Positions 16,302 through 26,716 of a stretch of DNA of 64,000 bases are shown here, one piece after another. This DNA comes from Thalassospiraceae bacterium LMO-SO8. Its GTDB lineage: Bacteria; Pseudomonadota; Alphaproteobacteria; Rhodospirillales; Casp-alpha2. The stretch is taken from assembly GCA_031655335.1 (NCBI GenBank), contig CP134226.1:2170001-2234000 (forward strand), read 5' to 3'. The translations under genes and the position numbers were made by a program. Position 1 is the stretch's first letter. Every line of letters begins with the position of its first letter. Below the pieces are notes generated by a model. The model saw only the letters and a program-made list of their open reading frames with translations, was not told where the DNA came from and did no database searches.

Positions 16302-18506
16302 TTACGGAGCGGCCATGTAGGCCGGCATCCAGGTTTCGTGGATATCCCTGAGGTCACCCAGGGCGACCCGGCCGTGGCCGTCCACGTCGATATGGTCGCC
16401 GCCGCAGGTGCCGAGAACCAGCGCCGGCACGCCCGTGTCATGGGCGGCGGCAGCGAGTTGTGCCGCGTCGCCGGTGGTGACCAGATAGCGCGCCTGATCC
16501 TCGCCGAACAGGAAGGCGGTCGCATTAACGCCGTCGGGCAGGGTCATGCTGGCGCCCAGGCCGCCGGCCAGCGCCATTTCCGTGAGCGCCACCAGCAGCC
16601 CGCCGTCGGACAGGTCGTGGCAGGCGGTGATCTGGCCCCCTTCGATCAGCGAGCGCACGAAATCGCCGGTGCGCCGCTCCACCCCCAGGTTGACCGGGGG
16701 CGGTGATCCGGCCTCGCGGCCCTCGATCTCGCGAAGATAAAGGGATTGGCCGAGGTGACCCTTGGTCGCGCCGATCAGAACCAGGGCCTGTCCTTCGCCC
16801 GGAAGGGCGGTGCCAACCCGCTTGGCCGCGTCCTGCAACAGGCCGACGCCGCCGATGGTGGGGGTCGGCGGGATACCGGTGCCGTTGGTTTCGTTGTACA
16901 GCGACACGTTGCCGGACACGACCGGGAAGTCGAGCGCCACGCAGGCCTCGCGGATGCCTTCGATGCAGCCGACGAACTGGCCCATGATTTCCGGGCGTTC
17001 CGGGTTGCCGAAGTTCATGTTGTCGGTGATGGCGATGGGCTTGGCGCCGACGGCGACCAGGTTGCGCCAGGCTTCGGCCACGGCTTGCCGCCCGCCCTCG
17101 ACCGGATCGGCCAGGCAATAACGCGGTGTGCAGTCGGACGTCATGGCCAATGCCTTCTTGGTGCCGTGCACGCGCACGACCCCGGCGTCGCCACCCGGTC
17201 TTCCGATGGTGTCGCCCATGACCATGTGGTCGTACTGTTCCCAGATCCAGCGCTTGGATGCCAGATGCGGACAGCCCATCAGGGTTTTCAGCGCGTCCAG
17301 GGGGGGCACGTCCTTCGTCAGGTCCGCCGGGGTGATTTCCGCCTGTTTCGGCGTCGGCACCCAGGGCCGGTCGTATTCGGGGCTGGCCAGCGCCAGCGGG
17401 TCGATCGGCAGGTCGGCGACGATCTCGCCCTTGTGGCGCAGCACCATGTGCCCCGTGTCGGTCAGCTTGCCGACCACGGCGAAATCCAGTTCCCACTTGT
17501 CGAAAATCTTGCGGGCGTCGTCCTCGCGCCCGGGCTTCAGCACCAGCAGCATGCGTTCCTGGCTTTCCGACAGCATCATTTCATAGGCCGTCATGCCGTC
17601 TTCGCGCTGCGGCACCTGATCCAGGTCCAGTTCGACCCCGGTGCCGCCCTTGGACGCCATCTCGAAGCTGCTGGAGGTCAGCCCCGCGGCGCCCATGTCC
17701 TGAATGGCGACGATCATGTCCGTGGCCATCAGTTCCAGACAGGCCTCGATCAACAGCTTCTCGGTGAATGGGTCGCCAACCTGCACGGTCGGGCGCTTTT
17801 CGTCCGAATCGTCCGTGAATTCGGCCGATGCCATGGTCGCGCCGTGGATGCCGTCGCGCCCGGTCTTCGATCCCACATAGATGATCGGATTGCCGATGCC
17901 CGTGGCGGCGGAATAGAAAATCTTGTCCTGGTCGGCGACGCCCACGGTCATGGCGTTGACCAGGATGTTGCCGTTGTAGCCCGGGTGGAATTCGCATTCC
18001 CCGCCCACGGTCGGCACGCCGACGCAGTTGCCGTAGCCGCCGACCCCGGCGACCACGCCCGCCACCAGATGGCGGGTCTTGGGATGATCGGGTGATCCGA
18101 AGCGCAACGCGTTCAGGTTGGCCACGGGCCGGGCCCCCATGGTGAACACGTCGCGCAAGATGCCGCCCACGCCGGTCGCCGCCCCCTGATAGGGTTCGAT
18201 GAAACTGGGGTGGTTGTGGCTTTCCATCTTGAAGATGGCGGCCTGGCCGTCGCCGATGTCGATTACGCCCGCGTTCTCGCCGGGCCCGCAGATCACGCGC
18301 TTGCCCTCGGTCGGCAGGGTTTTCAGCCATTTTTTCGAGGATTTGTAGGAGCAATGCTCCGACCACATGACGGAAAAGATGCCCAGTTCCGTCAGGTTCG
18401 GCGCGCGGCCGAGGATTTCCAGAACCTTTTCGTACTCGGCAGGGCTCAGGCCGTGCTCGGCGACGATTTCAGGCGTGATTTCCGGGGAATTCTGGGGAGC
18501 GTTCAT
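16302..18506 (-). CDS. purL: Phosphoribosylformylglycinamidine synthase II
   Basis: The small-type PurL (734 aa) that works with PurQ and PurS to convert FGAR to FGAM using ATP and PurQ-derived ammonia. The N-terminus contains the conserved [11 protein letters not shown], followed by [14 protein letters not shown] and [19 protein letters not shown]. Two AIR-synthase-like halves follow. purQ, purS and purC lie about 5.5 kb away on the same strand, separated by accessory genes. Confidence 0.97.
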   Translation of the reverse strand: MNAPQNSPEITPEIVAEHGLSPAEYEKVLEILGRAPNLTELGIFSVMWSEHCSYKSSKKWLKTLPTEGKRVICGPGENAGVIDIGDGQAAIFKMESHNHPSFIEPYQGAATGVGGILRDVFTMGARPVANLNALRFGSPDHPKTRHLVAGVVAGVGGYGNCVGVPTVGGECEFHPGYNGNILVNAMTVGVADQDKIFYSAATGIGNPIIYVGSKTGRDGIHGATMASAEFTDDSDEKRPTVQVGDPFTEKLLIEACLELMATDMIVAIQDMGAAGLTSSSFEMASKGGTGVELDLDQVPQREDGMTAYEMMLSESQERMLLVLKPGREDDARKIFDKWELDFAVVGKLTDTGHMVLRHKGEIVADLPIDPLALASPEYDRPWVPTPKQAEITPADLTKDVPPLDALKTLMGCPHLASKRWIWEQYDHMVMGDTIGRPGGDAGVVRVHGTKKALAMTSDCTPRYCLADPVEGGRQAVAEAWRNLVAVGAKPIAITDNMNFGNPERPEIMGQFVGCIEGIREACVALDFPVVSGNVSLYNETNGTGIPPTPTIGGVGLLQDAAKRVGTALPGEGQALVLIGATKGHLGQSLYLREIEGREAGSPPPVNLGVERRTGDFVRSLIEGGQITACHDLSDGGLLVALTEMALAGGLGASMTLPDGVNATAFLFGEDQARYLVTTGDAAQLAAAAHDTGVPALVLGTCGGDHIDVDGHGRVALGDLRDIHETWMPAYMAAP

Positions 18507-18599
18507 GGCGGACTTCTTAGCAAATCCCCGGCGTTTGGCAATGTTTTATCGGCCCGGAGGGGGCTTGCGGCGGGGAATTCCGTGATTAATGGGGCCCGC

Positions 18600-19388
18600 C
18601 TAGCGCCAGGGCCGCCGGGCGGGTGGTGTTCCGGGGCGGCGCAGGCGGATTCTCGGGCCGTCCACGGCCGCGGCGGGCAGGGGCCTGCCCCCGACACCGG
18701 CCAGAAGCGGCACGTCACGGCGTTTGAAGAAGGGGACCAGGATCATGCCGGCGACAGCCCCGCCGATATGCGCCCAGAAGGCGACGCCGCCGCCCGTGCC
18801 GGGGGTGGCCGCGGCGTTGACGAATTGCAGGCCGATCCAGGCGGCCAGGGCGATCCCCGCCGGCACGGGCACGACGCGCACGAAGATGAGAATCCAGATC
18901 AGCACGTTGATCCGCGCGGTCGGATGCAACAGCAAATAGGCCCCCATGACCCCGGATATGGCCCCCGACGCGCCGACCAGCGGCACGGTCGATCCGGTGT
19001 CGATCAACATATGGGTCCCCACGGCGGCCAGGCCGCAGACCAGATAGAAAATCAGAAAACGGACATGGCCCATGCAGTCCTCGACGTTGTCGCCGAGAAT
19101 CCAGAGATAAAGCATGTTGCCGATCAGGTGCATCCAGCCGCCGTGCATGAACATCGAGGTCAGCAGGGTCATTTCCGCCGGTATCCAGGACAACTCCGGC
19201 GACAGGGTCCGTTCGCCGAACACCACGGCGGGGATGGTGCCCAGCGCATAGACCGCTTCCTGGGCGCGGCGCGGGTCCAGGCTCGCCTGCCACAGGAACA
19301 CGGCGACGCAGGCGACGATCAGGGCCACGGTCACGTATTGGAAGGAAATGCGGTGCCGGGGGTTGGAATCGGATATCGGCAGCAGCAT
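18600..19388 (-). CDS. Rhomboid family intramembrane serine protease
   Basis: A 262-aa membrane protein with about six helices. The catalytic serine is S141 in GASGAISG and the partner histidine H207 in AHIGG. The oxyanion-hole pair HLIGN (H87, N91) is also present, so it should be active. It is followed by an Arg/Pro-rich tail. Rhomboids cut transmembrane substrates within the bilayer; the substrate here is unknown. The start MLLPISDSNPRHR is family-like; GGAG lies about 12 bases upstream. Confidence 0.9.
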   Translation of the reverse strand: MLLPISDSNPRHRISFQYVTVALIVACVAVFLWQASLDPRRAQEAVYALGTIPAVVFGERTLSPELSWIPAEMTLLTSMFMHGGWMHLIGNMLYLWILGDNVEDCMGHVRFLIFYLVCGLAAVGTHMLIDTGSTVPLVGASGAISGVMGAYLLLHPTARINVLIWILIFVRVVPVPAGIALAAWIGLQFVNAAATPGTGGGVAFWAHIGGAVAGMILVPFFKRRDVPLLAGVGGRPLPAAAVDGPRIRLRRPGTPPARRPWR

Positions 19389-19614
19389 GGAATGGCGGTC
19401 TCCTCGGGCGGGGACGTCGAGCCCCCATCGGTACGTGCCGATTATGGCCAAAGCCGGGCGTCCCGGCCAGCATGCGCGGGTCTGGTAACGGCCGACGCGT
19501 AAATCTGTTGTCCCTGAGGGGCGTCAGATTGTATACAATGTGCCGCCAAGCCGCCCGGGGCCGTCCGGCCTCGACGATCCTCATGCGCGGCGGAAAACAA
19601 GGAGACACGCATCC

Positions 19615-20640
19615 ATGACCGAGATCCTGCGCACGCCCGTGACCGACGCCTCCGCCTGGCGCGGAACGGATTATCCCGATGCGGCGGCATGGACCCTGAC
19701 GCTGACCGTGGACCAGATCGCCGAACTGAACGCGGCCCTGGCGGTGGTCAAGGCGGCGGGTGGGACCCTTGGCTTCGCGCGCGAGGATTTTCCCCTGCCG
19801 GCCCTGGGTCCGGTGCTGGACGAGGTGTCCGACGAAATCCAGTACGGCCGGGGGTTCCAGGTGATCCGGGGGCTCGATCCCCAGCGCTATGAACTGGACG
19901 ACCTGAAGATGATCCTGTGGGGGATCGGTCAGTACCTGGGCATCGGCATCGTCCAGAACAAGCAGGGTGACTTGATCGGCCAGGTCATGGATCACGGCGA
20001 CAAGTTCGACGGCAAGGACCCTTACCTGTCCGGCGTGCGTTTCTACCGCACCTCGTTGGATCTGCCGCCCCATACGGACAGCTGCGACGTGGTCGGCCTG
20101 ATGTGCGTGCGCCGGGCCAAGACGGGGGGCGAAAGCTCCGTGGTCTCGGCCACGGCCATCTACAACGAAATCCTCAAGACCCGCCCGGATCTGATCGATC
20201 CCCTGTGCGGCGGCTTCCACGTCGATCTGGCGTCCAAGACCGGCAACATGACGGAAGTCACCCAGCAGCGCATCCCCGTGTTCGCCTATTACGAGGGTGC
20301 GCTGGCCTGCCGCTACAACAAGCGTCAGCTTGAACTGGGCGCCGAAAAATCGGGCCATCCCCTGACGCCGTTGCAGCAGGAAGCCATCGATTATTTCCGC
20401 GAACTGTCGATCCGTCCCGATCTGCGCCTGGACATGATGCTGGAGCCGGGGGATTTTCAGATCCTCAACAACCGCACGACGCTGCATTCCCGCCAGGAAT
20501 TCGTGGATCACGCCGAGGCTGACCAGAAACGCCTGATGCTGCGCATCTGGATGATCACCCCCGAAGGCCGTCCGGTGGCGCCGGAAATGCTGAACCTGCT
20601 CAACACCGGCCCGCGGGGCGGCGTCGCCGCCCAGCAATAA
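19615..20640 (+). CDS. TauD/TfdA-family Fe(II)/2-oxoglutarate dioxygenase
   Basis: A 341-aa dioxygenase with the iron triad visible as H153-T-D155 (PPHTDSCDV) and H291 (TTLHSRQEF). The 2-oxoglutarate-binding arginine is in KRLMLRIW (about R310). The family hydroxylates diverse substrates, often releasing a group from sulfonates, ethers or carnitine-like molecules. AAGGAGA sits about 10 bases before the ATG. An MmgE/PrpD gene follows 31 bp later in the same direction, suggesting a short catabolic operon with unknown substrate. Confidence 0.88.
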   Translation: MTEILRTPVTDASAWRGTDYPDAAAWTLTLTVDQIAELNAALAVVKAAGGTLGFAREDFPLPALGPVLDEVSDEIQYGRGFQVIRGLDPQRYELDDLKMILWGIGQYLGIGIVQNKQGDLIGQVMDHGDKFDGKDPYLSGVRFYRTSLDLPPHTDSCDVVGLMCVRRAKTGGESSVVSATAIYNEILKTRPDLIDPLCGGFHVDLASKTGNMTEVTQQRIPVFAYYEGALACRYNKRQLELGAEKSGHPLTPLQQEAIDYFRELSIRPDLRLDMMLEPGDFQILNNRTTLHSRQEFVDHAEADQKRLMLRIWMITPEGRPVAPEMLNLLNTGPRGGVAAQQ

Positions 20641-20671
20641 GGGCGCGCACCCAATGAAGGATGGAGACGTG

Positions 20672-22087
20672 ATGAAGGACGCCGACAAGGCGGTGCCGGG
20701 GGCGACCGCGGTTCTGGCGGATTTCGCCGCCGGATTGACGTTCGAGGACCTGCCGGGAGATGTCGTCGAACATCTGAAGCTGGCGGTGCTCGACGGATTG
20801 GCCTGCTGCCTGCACGGCGCCACCCTGCCGTGGACGCGCATGGTCGCCGACCTGGTCGACGCCGACGGCGGCACGCCCGAGGCGTCCCTGATCGGCATGC
20901 TGCGCATGGTGCCCGTGGCCAACGCCGTGCTGGTCAACGCCACGGCGGGCCATGCGTTTGAGATGGACGACATCCACCGCGACGCCATCACCCATCCCAA
21001 TTCCATCGCCGTGCCGGTGGCGCTCAACATGGGCGAGCGCCTGCTGGGCACGCGCCGCGCCGGGGTGCCGGGGGCGCTGGTGCTGACCGCCATGGCGGCG
21101 GGATACGAGGTCGCCTGCCGCGTCGGGGCCGCCGCCGGGACCGACCTTCTGTTGCGGGGGTTCCACCCCCAGGGCACCGTCGGCCCGCTGGTCGCCGCCG
21201 CCACGGCGGCGCGCATGATGGGCCTGGACGCCGCCGGCATGGCCAACGCGCTGGGCATCGCCGGATCGCTCGGCGCCGGGCTGATGGCGGCTCAGGAAGG
21301 GGCCATGGTCAAACGCCTGCATTCCGGCCGTGCGGCCGAGGCCGGGGTCCGGGGGGCGGAGTTGGCGGCCAAGGGCTTCACCGGTATCTCCGACATGGTC
21401 GAGGCCGAATACGGCGGCTTCCTCGCCGCCTTCGCCGGCAAGATCAACGTGGACCGCGCCGTGCAGGGTCTGCTGCCCGGCCAGGACATGCAATGGGAAG
21501 TCCTGCGCACGGGGTTCAAGCCCCATGCCATGGTGACCAGCATTCACGGCGCCCTCGACGCGCTCCGCACCGTGATGACGGACAACGATCTGGCCGCCGG
21601 CGACATCGCCCGCATCACGGCATATGTCAGCCATCCGACCTATGTCCATTGCGCCTGGCCCTACAAGGCCCAGGGCATCACGGCGGCGCAGATGAACCTG
21701 TATTACGGGCTCGCCATGATCGCCCTGGACGGCGAGGCCTTCACCGCCCAGTTCACCGAGGACCGCATCAAGGCGCCCGAGGTGCTCAGGTTCATCGACC
21801 GCATCGACGCCGAGGTCGATCCCGCGATCGAGGCCGAGGGTCCGGGTGCGCGCCACATGGCGCGGGTCACGGTGCGCACCACGGACGGGCGGGAGTTGTC
21901 CCATACCGAGCGCAACCGCCGCGGCAGCCCGGAAAACCCCGTTTCGGCGGCGGACCTGGACCGCAAGTACGATGCGCTTGCGATTCCGGTGCTGGGCGAG
22001 GCCAAGGCGGCGAAGGTGAAGGACTTCGTAGCCGGCCTGGACACCGCCGAGGACATCCGCCCGCTGATGAATCTGTTGACGGCGTAA
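20672..22087 (+). CDS. MmgE/PrpD family protein
   Basis: A 471-aa protein of the 2-methylcitrate dehydratase / aconitate-type MmgE/PrpD fold: LDGLACCLHGATLPW near 30, GHAFEMDDIHRDAITHPNS near 95, and KRLHSGRAAEAGVRGAELA near 215. The family includes PrpD, cis-aconitate decarboxylase and many uncharacterised hydro-lyases. There is no prpB or prpC nearby, so the methylcitrate cycle is unlikely. The ATG at 20672 has GGAG 5 bases upstream; the ATG at 20654 is an alternative. The dioxygenase gene just upstream is probably in the same operon. Confidence 0.86.
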   Translation: MKDADKAVPGATAVLADFAAGLTFEDLPGDVVEHLKLAVLDGLACCLHGATLPWTRMVADLVDADGGTPEASLIGMLRMVPVANAVLVNATAGHAFEMDDIHRDAITHPNSIAVPVALNMGERLLGTRRAGVPGALVLTAMAAGYEVACRVGAAAGTDLLLRGFHPQGTVGPLVAAATAARMMGLDAAGMANALGIAGSLGAGLMAAQEGAMVKRLHSGRAAEAGVRGAELAAKGFTGISDMVEAEYGGFLAAFAGKINVDRAVQGLLPGQDMQWEVLRTGFKPHAMVTSIHGALDALRTVMTDNDLAAGDIARITAYVSHPTYVHCAWPYKAQGITAAQMNLYYGLAMIALDGEAFTAQFTEDRIKAPEVLRFIDRIDAEVDPAIEAEGPGARHMARVTVRTTDGRELSHTERNRRGSPENPVSAADLDRKYDALAIPVLGEAKAAKVKDFVAGLDTAEDIRPLMNLLTA

Positions 22088-22172
22088 ACAGCCGCGCGGT
22101 GGCGGCGCGGGGCGGGTTGGTGTAGAATCGACCCGTTCAGGGGGATCAACCCTTAAGGTGGAGGTCCTGACC

Positions 22173-22493
22173 ATGCCTGAAGAACGCCGCGCCGCGCGCC
22201 GGTTCGATATCAGCGAGCTTATCTTCGTATCCTCCAAGGCGGAGACGAGAACGGGGCTTCTGCGGGACATTTCCCGGCAGGGGGCGCAGGTCGAATTTTC
22301 CGATATTCTTGGCCGGACCCAGCATGCCTTTGCCGCGGGCGACGCGGTCGATCTTCGCATTGACGGGCTGGGTGAATTGCCCGGCGTCGTCTCGCGCCTG
22401 ACGGGCAAGGGGGTTGCCATCGAATTCCGGATCGACGGCGAGCGGCAGGAAATGCTGCGGGCGGAAATTCAGGAAGCCTTCGACGCGGCTTAG
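22173..22493 (+). CDS. PilZ domain protein
   Basis: A 106-aa single PilZ domain. The c-di-GMP-binding signature appears as RRAARRFDI at 6-14 and LLRDISRQGAQVEF at about 29-42, matching RxxxR and D/NxSxxG. It should be a c-di-GMP effector, possibly for motility or exopolysaccharide, but no partner gene is adjacent. The ATG at 22173 follows GGAGG by 8 bases; the upstream GTG at 22158 lies inside that ribosome site region. Its stop overlaps the convergent trkH stop by 4 bp. Confidence 0.85.
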   Translation: MPEERRAARRFDISELIFVSSKAETRTGLLRDISRQGAQVEFSDILGRTQHAFAAGDAVDLRIDGLGELPGVVSRLTGKGVAIEFRIDGERQEMLRAEIQEAFDAA

Positions 22494-23935
22494 TAGCGCC
22501 AGAAATCCCGGTCGAACATGACAAGCAGGGCCAGCACCTCAAGCCGCCCGGCCAGCATGGCCAGCGTCAGAATCCATTTCGCCGCGTCGGGCAGGGGTTC
22601 GAACGTGCCGGACGGGCCGATGATCGGGCCCAGGCCCGGGCCGACGTTGGTGATCGCGGTCACCGTCGCCGAATAGGCCGTCAGGATATCCAGTTCCAGG
22701 AACGACAGCGCCACCGTGAACACGGCGATGGTCGCCACGAACACGGCCAGGAAGGCGAGGATGGAATAGGGCACGTCGTCCGGCACGGGGGCCCCGTTAT
22801 AGGTCAGCTGGATCACCCGGTTGGGGCTGAACAGGCGCTTCACATGGGCGCGCACCAGTTTGTAGAGGATCTGGTGGCGGTAGATCTTGATCGCGCCCGA
22901 GGTCGACCCCGAACAGCCGCCGATGTACATGAGGGCCAGGAACACCCCGACCCCGCCGGGACCCCAGGTCGTGTAGTCGTCGGTGGCGAAGCCCGTGGTG
23001 GTCACCACCGAGGTCACGTTGAACGCCGTCAGGGTCAGGGCTTCGGGAAACGAAATGCCGCGCTCCCAGGTCATCCAGCCGGCCAGGCCGAGGCTGACGA
23101 CGACCAAAAGGGTGATGAAGCCGCACACCTGTTCATCGGAGAATATTTGGCCCGGGCTTCCGCGCGCGGCCTTGATGTACAGGTAGAACGGAATGGCGCC
23201 GGCGGCCATGAACGCCGTGGCGACCCAGTGCAGGGCCGGGTTCTTGAAAAACCCGAAGGACGCGTCGTGGGTCGAATAGCCGCCCGTCGATACCGTCGCC
23301 ATGGCATGGGTCACGGCGTCGAACAGGGACATGCCGAAGATGAAATAAAGCAGGGCGCAAAGCACCGTCAGCAGCGTGTAGAAGGCCATCAGGTAGATGA
23401 CCATCTGGAACGCGCTGGCGCTGAACTTCTCGCCCGTGTCCGAACTTTCGATCTTGAACAGCTGCATGCCGCCGACCCGCATCAGCGGCAGCATGAGGAT
23501 CGCCATGGCGATGATCCCGATGCCGCCCAGCCATTGCAGGATCGCCCGCCACAAAAGGATGCCCGGCGGCAGGTGATCCAGGCCGGTCAGGATGGTGGAG
23601 CCGGTGGTGGTGATGCCGGACATGGATTCGAACACCGCGTCGGTCAGGCTGATGCCCAAGCCCAGGAACGGGATCGCCGCGATGGCGGCGACCGTGACCC
23701 AGCCCAGGGCCGTGACCAGAAACGCCTGGCGCAGATTCAGCTTGATGCCGTCCTTGGGCCAGGCGGCGATGGCCAGGGCGAAGCCGATGAAGCCGGTGAC
23801 CAGGGCCGCCGTGATGAACGGTTTCCAATCCTGGTCGTGGTAGATGGCATCGGTCAGGGCCGGGATGCAAAGAAGCACCGCGACAAAGCAGGACAGCAGC
23901 CCCAGAAGGTGCACGACGGGCCGAATGTTCAGCAT
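22490..23935 (-). CDS. trkH: Trk-type potassium uptake membrane subunit
   Basis: A 481-aa TrkH/KtrB-like channel subunit with four M-P-M repeats whose filter loops are visible as TTTGST, TVSTGGYS, VTTTGFA and ITNVGPG. It takes up K+ under control of a TrkA/KtrA NAD-binding subunit, which is not in the window. AAAGGAGGG sits 7 bases before the ATG, an unusually strong ribosome site. It lies just downstream of purQ on the same strand (49 bp gap), one of several accessory insertions in the purine block. Confidence 0.93.
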   Translation of the reverse strand: MLNIRPVVHLLGLLSCFVAVLLCIPALTDAIYHDQDWKPFITAALVTGFIGFALAIAAWPKDGIKLNLRQAFLVTALGWVTVAAIAAIPFLGLGISLTDAVFESMSGITTTGSTILTGLDHLPPGILLWRAILQWLGGIGIIAMAILMLPLMRVGGMQLFKIESSDTGEKFSASAFQMVIYLMAFYTLLTVLCALLYFIFGMSLFDAVTHAMATVSTGGYSTHDASFGFFKNPALHWVATAFMAAGAIPFYLYIKAARGSPGQIFSDEQVCGFITLLVVVSLGLAGWMTWERGISFPEALTLTAFNVTSVVTTTGFATDDYTTWGPGGVGVFLALMYIGGCSGSTSGAIKIYRHQILYKLVRAHVKRLFSPNRVIQLTYNGAPVPDDVPYSILAFLAVFVATIAVFTVALSFLELDILTAYSATVTAITNVGPGLGPIIGPSGTFEPLPDAAKWILTLAMLAGRLEVLALLVMFDRDFWRY

Positions 23936-23984
23936 CTCGTGACCCTCCTTTAAGGGTCGGCGGAAACGGCCGGGCAGGTGCGGC

Positions 23985-24686
23985 CTAGTGCAGGGCGGCG
24001 ACCAGCCCGTCGAACAGGGGTTTGCCGTCGGTGCCGCCAAGCGCGGCTTCGGCAAGGCGTTCGGGGTGCGGCATCATGCCCAGCACATTGCCGGCCTCGT
24101 TGACGATGCCGGCGATGTTGTTGCGGCTGCCGTTGGGATTGGCCTCGTCCGCAACCTTGCCCTTGGGGTCGCAGTAGCGGAAGGCGACGCGGCCTTCGCC
24201 CTCAAGACGGTCCAGGGTCGCGTCGTCGGCGAAATAGTTGCCGTCGTGATGGGCGACGGGGATGCGGATCACCTGATCTGCCGAATAGGCGCCGGTGAAC
24301 GGCGTGTCCGTGTTCTCGACCTTGAGCCACACGTCCTTGCACACGAATTTCAGGCCCGCGTTGCGCATCAGGGCCCCCGGCAGCAGGCCGGCCTCGGTCA
24401 GCACCTGAAAGCCGTTGCACACGCCCAGCACGGGCACACCCTTGTTGGCGCGCTCCACCACCGTGCGCATGACCGGCGAATTGGCGGCCATCGCACCGGA
24501 GCGCAGATAATCGCCATAGCTGAACCCGCCCGGCACGGCGATCAGGTCGACGTCGGGCAGTTCGGTGTCGCGGTGCCAATGCATGATGACGTCCGTTCCC
24601 GTCACCGCTTCCAGCGCGACCTTCATGTCGCGGTCGCAGTTGGAGCCGGGAAAGACGATGACGGCGGCTTTCGTGTTGGTCGGCAT
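23985..24686 (-). CDS. purQ: Phosphoribosylformylglycinamidine synthase I, glutaminase subunit
   Basis: A 233-aa class I glutamine amidotransferase that supplies ammonia to PurL. The nucleophile is the Cys in [11 protein letters not shown] (about residue 90), and the His/Glu of the triad are in MMPHPERL near the C-terminus. It opens [15 protein letters not shown], typical of bacterial PurQ. It is 9 bp downstream of purS, within the purC-purS-purQ operon. Confidence 0.97.
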   Translation of the reverse strand: MPTNTKAAVIVFPGSNCDRDMKVALEAVTGTDVIMHWHRDTELPDVDLIAVPGGFSYGDYLRSGAMAANSPVMRTVVERANKGVPVLGVCNGFQVLTEAGLLPGALMRNAGLKFVCKDVWLKVENTDTPFTGAYSADQVIRIPVAHHDGNYFADDATLDRLEGEGRVAFRYCDPKGKVADEANPNGSRNNIAGIVNEAGNVLGMMPHPERLAEAALGGTDGKPLFDGLVAALH

Positions 24687-24695
24687 GGCGGGGGA

Positions 24696-24941
24696 TCAGC
24701 CTTCGGCGATATCGACGGAAAAGTTCTCGATCACCGTGTTGGCCAGCAGCTTCTGGCACATGGCCTCCACGGATGCCTTGGCCTTCTTGGGATCGGTTTC
24801 GGCCAGTTCCAGTTCGATGTACTTGCCCTGGCGCACGTCGTTGACGCCGGCGAAGCCGAGCCCGGCCAGCGAATGCTGGACCGCCTTGCCTTGCGGATCG
24901 AGAACGCCGGATTTCAGGGTAACGTGGACGCGTGCTTTCAT
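24696..24941 (-). CDS. purS: Phosphoribosylformylglycinamidine synthase subunit PurS
   Basis: An 81-aa PurS protein that bridges PurQ and PurL. Characteristic parts are MKARVHVTLKSGVLDPQGKA, VRQGKYIELEL and the C-terminal CQKLLANTVIENFSV. It starts 1 bp after the purC stop and ends 9 bp before purQ, so translation is tightly coupled. Confidence 0.95.
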   Translation of the reverse strand: MKARVHVTLKSGVLDPQGKAVQHSLAGLGFAGVNDVRQGKYIELELAETDPKKAKASVEAMCQKLLANTVIENFSVDIAEG

Positions 24942-24942
24942 C

Positions 24943-25710
24943 TTACTGAACGGTCTCCGGTTCCTTGATGTCGACGGGGCCCGATTCCGGCAGGATGCCG
25001 AGGCGCCGGGCGACCTCCTGATAGGCCTCCGCGACATTGCCGAGATCGCGGCGGAATCGGTCCTTGTCCATCTTTTCGTTGGTCACGAGGTCCCACAGGC
25101 GCATGGAATCGGGGCTGATCTCGTCGGCCAGCACGATGCGCATGGTCTGGTCGTTTTCCCATAGGCGGCCGAATTCCAGCTTGAAATCGACCAGTTTCAG
25201 GCCGATGCCCATGAACAGGCCCGACAGATAGTCGTTGATGCGTAAAGACAGGGCCATGATCTCGTCCATGTCCTGCGGCGTCGCCCAGCCGAAGGCGGTG
25301 ACGTGTTCCTCGGCGATCAGGGGGTCGCCCAGTTCGTCCGACTTGTAGCAGAATTCGATGATCGAGCGCGGCAGGGCCGTGCCTTCCTCCATGCCGAAGC
25401 GCTTGGAGAACGTGCCGGCGGCGACGTTACGCACGATGATCTCGACGGGGATGATCTCGACCTCGCGGACAAGCTGCTCGCGCATGTTGAGGCGCCGCAC
25501 GAAGTGGGTCGGCACGCCGATCTCGCCGAGGCGGAGCATCAAATACTCGGAAATCCGGTTGTTGAGCACCCCCTTGCCGGTGATGGTGCCCTTTTTCTGG
25601 TTGTTGAAGGCGGTCGCGTCGTCCTTGAAGTACTGAACGATGGTGCCGGGTTCCGGGCCCTCGAAAAGGACCTTTGCCTTGCCTTCGTAAATCTGTCTGC
25701 GTCTTGCCAT
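24943..25710 (-). CDS. purC: SAICAR synthetase
   Basis: A 255-aa phosphoribosylaminoimidazole-succinocarboxamide synthase of the bacterial short type, joining CAIR with aspartate. Signature stretches are [11 protein letters not shown] near the N-terminus, [17 protein letters not shown] near 95 and [10 protein letters not shown] near 180. First gene of the purC-purS-purQ operon; its promoter should lie in 25711-25830. Confidence 0.97.
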   Translation of the reverse strand: MARRRQIYEGKAKVLFEGPEPGTIVQYFKDDATAFNNQKKGTITGKGVLNNRISEYLMLRLGEIGVPTHFVRRLNMREQLVREVEIIPVEIIVRNVAAGTFSKRFGMEEGTALPRSIIEFCYKSDELGDPLIAEEHVTAFGWATPQDMDEIMALSLRINDYLSGLFMGIGLKLVDFKLEFGRLWENDQTMRIVLADEISPDSMRLWDLVTNEKMDKDRFRRDLGNVAEAYQEVARRLGILPESGPVDIKEPETVQ

Positions 25711-25830
25711 GGGTTTGTGCCCTCGTGAAGTTCCCCTTTGTGGTCGCTCCGAAATGGGGCGTCGCCTGCGGGGGAGGGGTTAGACGCACCATATAGCAGC
25801 GTCGGAGAGCCCGCTCAACAGAATAGGGGA

Positions 25831-26589
25831 TCAGTTGGTGATTGGCCGGAACCCGCCGGGCCGGGGCCGCTCGGGACAGAACAGCCACTGGGGCTTCAGG
25901 GCCGGATCGAAGGGTTTCGGCAGGGCGATCAGCGACGACGACACGGTTTGGAACCCGAAATCCGTCGTGAACGCCATGGAATCGCGCTCGCTGCCGCCCC
26001 GCCATTCCTTGAACTCCGACATCAAGGCGACCCAGGCGTCCCAGCCCTCGGCCCCTTTGGCCGGTTCGGGCGGGGGGGCGGCCTCGAACAGCGGGCGGTA
26101 ACGGCCGATGCGCGCCGACGCGTCGTCGTTCAGGTCATGGGCCGTGATCATCGACAGGCCCGGATCGATTTCCTGGGCGGAAACCTTGGGATTCGTGCCG
26201 TTGCCGGAAATCCAGAAGGCGCGGTTCACGTCGGCGACGATCAGGTTGAAGGATCGATAGGCGCTGCCGTCGAGATGGGCCAGGGCCTCGGCGGCGGCCT
26301 CGGCCTCGCCGTGGCTCAGGGCTTCCAGCGGCAATTCGCCGCGTGACCGCTTGCCGGCTTCCTGGCCCAGCGATCCGTGGCGGTTCAACACGCCGGCCAC
26401 CATGCGGTCGTCGTTGACGCCCAGCCAGGTGCCGCCGGCGGTTCTATCCCGCCCGGCCGTGACATGGGGGGCATCCGGCCAATGGCGGCCCGGCGGGTCG
26501 GAAAGCCGGTCGGCCATCTCGTCGCGGTTGGCGGCGACGATCAGTGGCCAGTCATGGCCCGGGCGGCGTAGAATGACGAGTGTGCACAT
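25831..26589 (-). CDS. NRDE/TANGO2 family protein
   Basis: A 252-aa protein with the family hallmark MCTLVILRRPG followed by VAANRDEMADRLSDPP. Later comes GGTWLGVNDDRMVAGVLNRHG. The family (DUF833) is conserved from bacteria to human TANGO2. Proposed links include heme or lipid handling, but no biochemical role is settled. The start is placed at the Met preceding Cys, as in the family; 15 upstream in-frame codons are excluded. It is separated from purC by about 120 bp. Confidence 0.85.
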   Translation of the reverse strand: MCTLVILRRPGHDWPLIVAANRDEMADRLSDPPGRHWPDAPHVTAGRDRTAGGTWLGVNDDRMVAGVLNRHGSLGQEAGKRSRGELPLEALSHGEAEAAAEALAHLDGSAYRSFNLIVADVNRAFWISGNGTNPKVSAQEIDPGLSMITAHDLNDDASARIGRYRPLFEAAPPPEPAKGAEGWDAWVALMSEFKEWRGGSERDSMAFTTDFGFQTVSSSLIALPKPFDPALKPQWLFCPERPRPGGFRPITN

Positions 26590-26716
26590 GATCGTTACAT
26601 AAGGCCTGTGGACAGATTGCGCCAGCAGTTGCACGGGATGTTGCGATGACGCGCCAACCCGCGTAAATAAGCCCAGCGAAACCCATTACTCATTGGCCAG
26701 AACGGGAGCCCAGGAC

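Noticed and set aside
18715-21258. Open frame of 847 codons on the minus strand across rhomboid, dioxygenase and PrpD genes.
   Set aside because: The opposite or alternative frames encode proteins with conserved catalytic residues; this frame has none.
20672-22087. Assigning the MmgE/PrpD gene as prpD of the methylcitrate cycle.
   Set aside because: No prpB, prpC or acnD-like gene is nearby and it pairs with a dioxygenase, so only the family name is justified.
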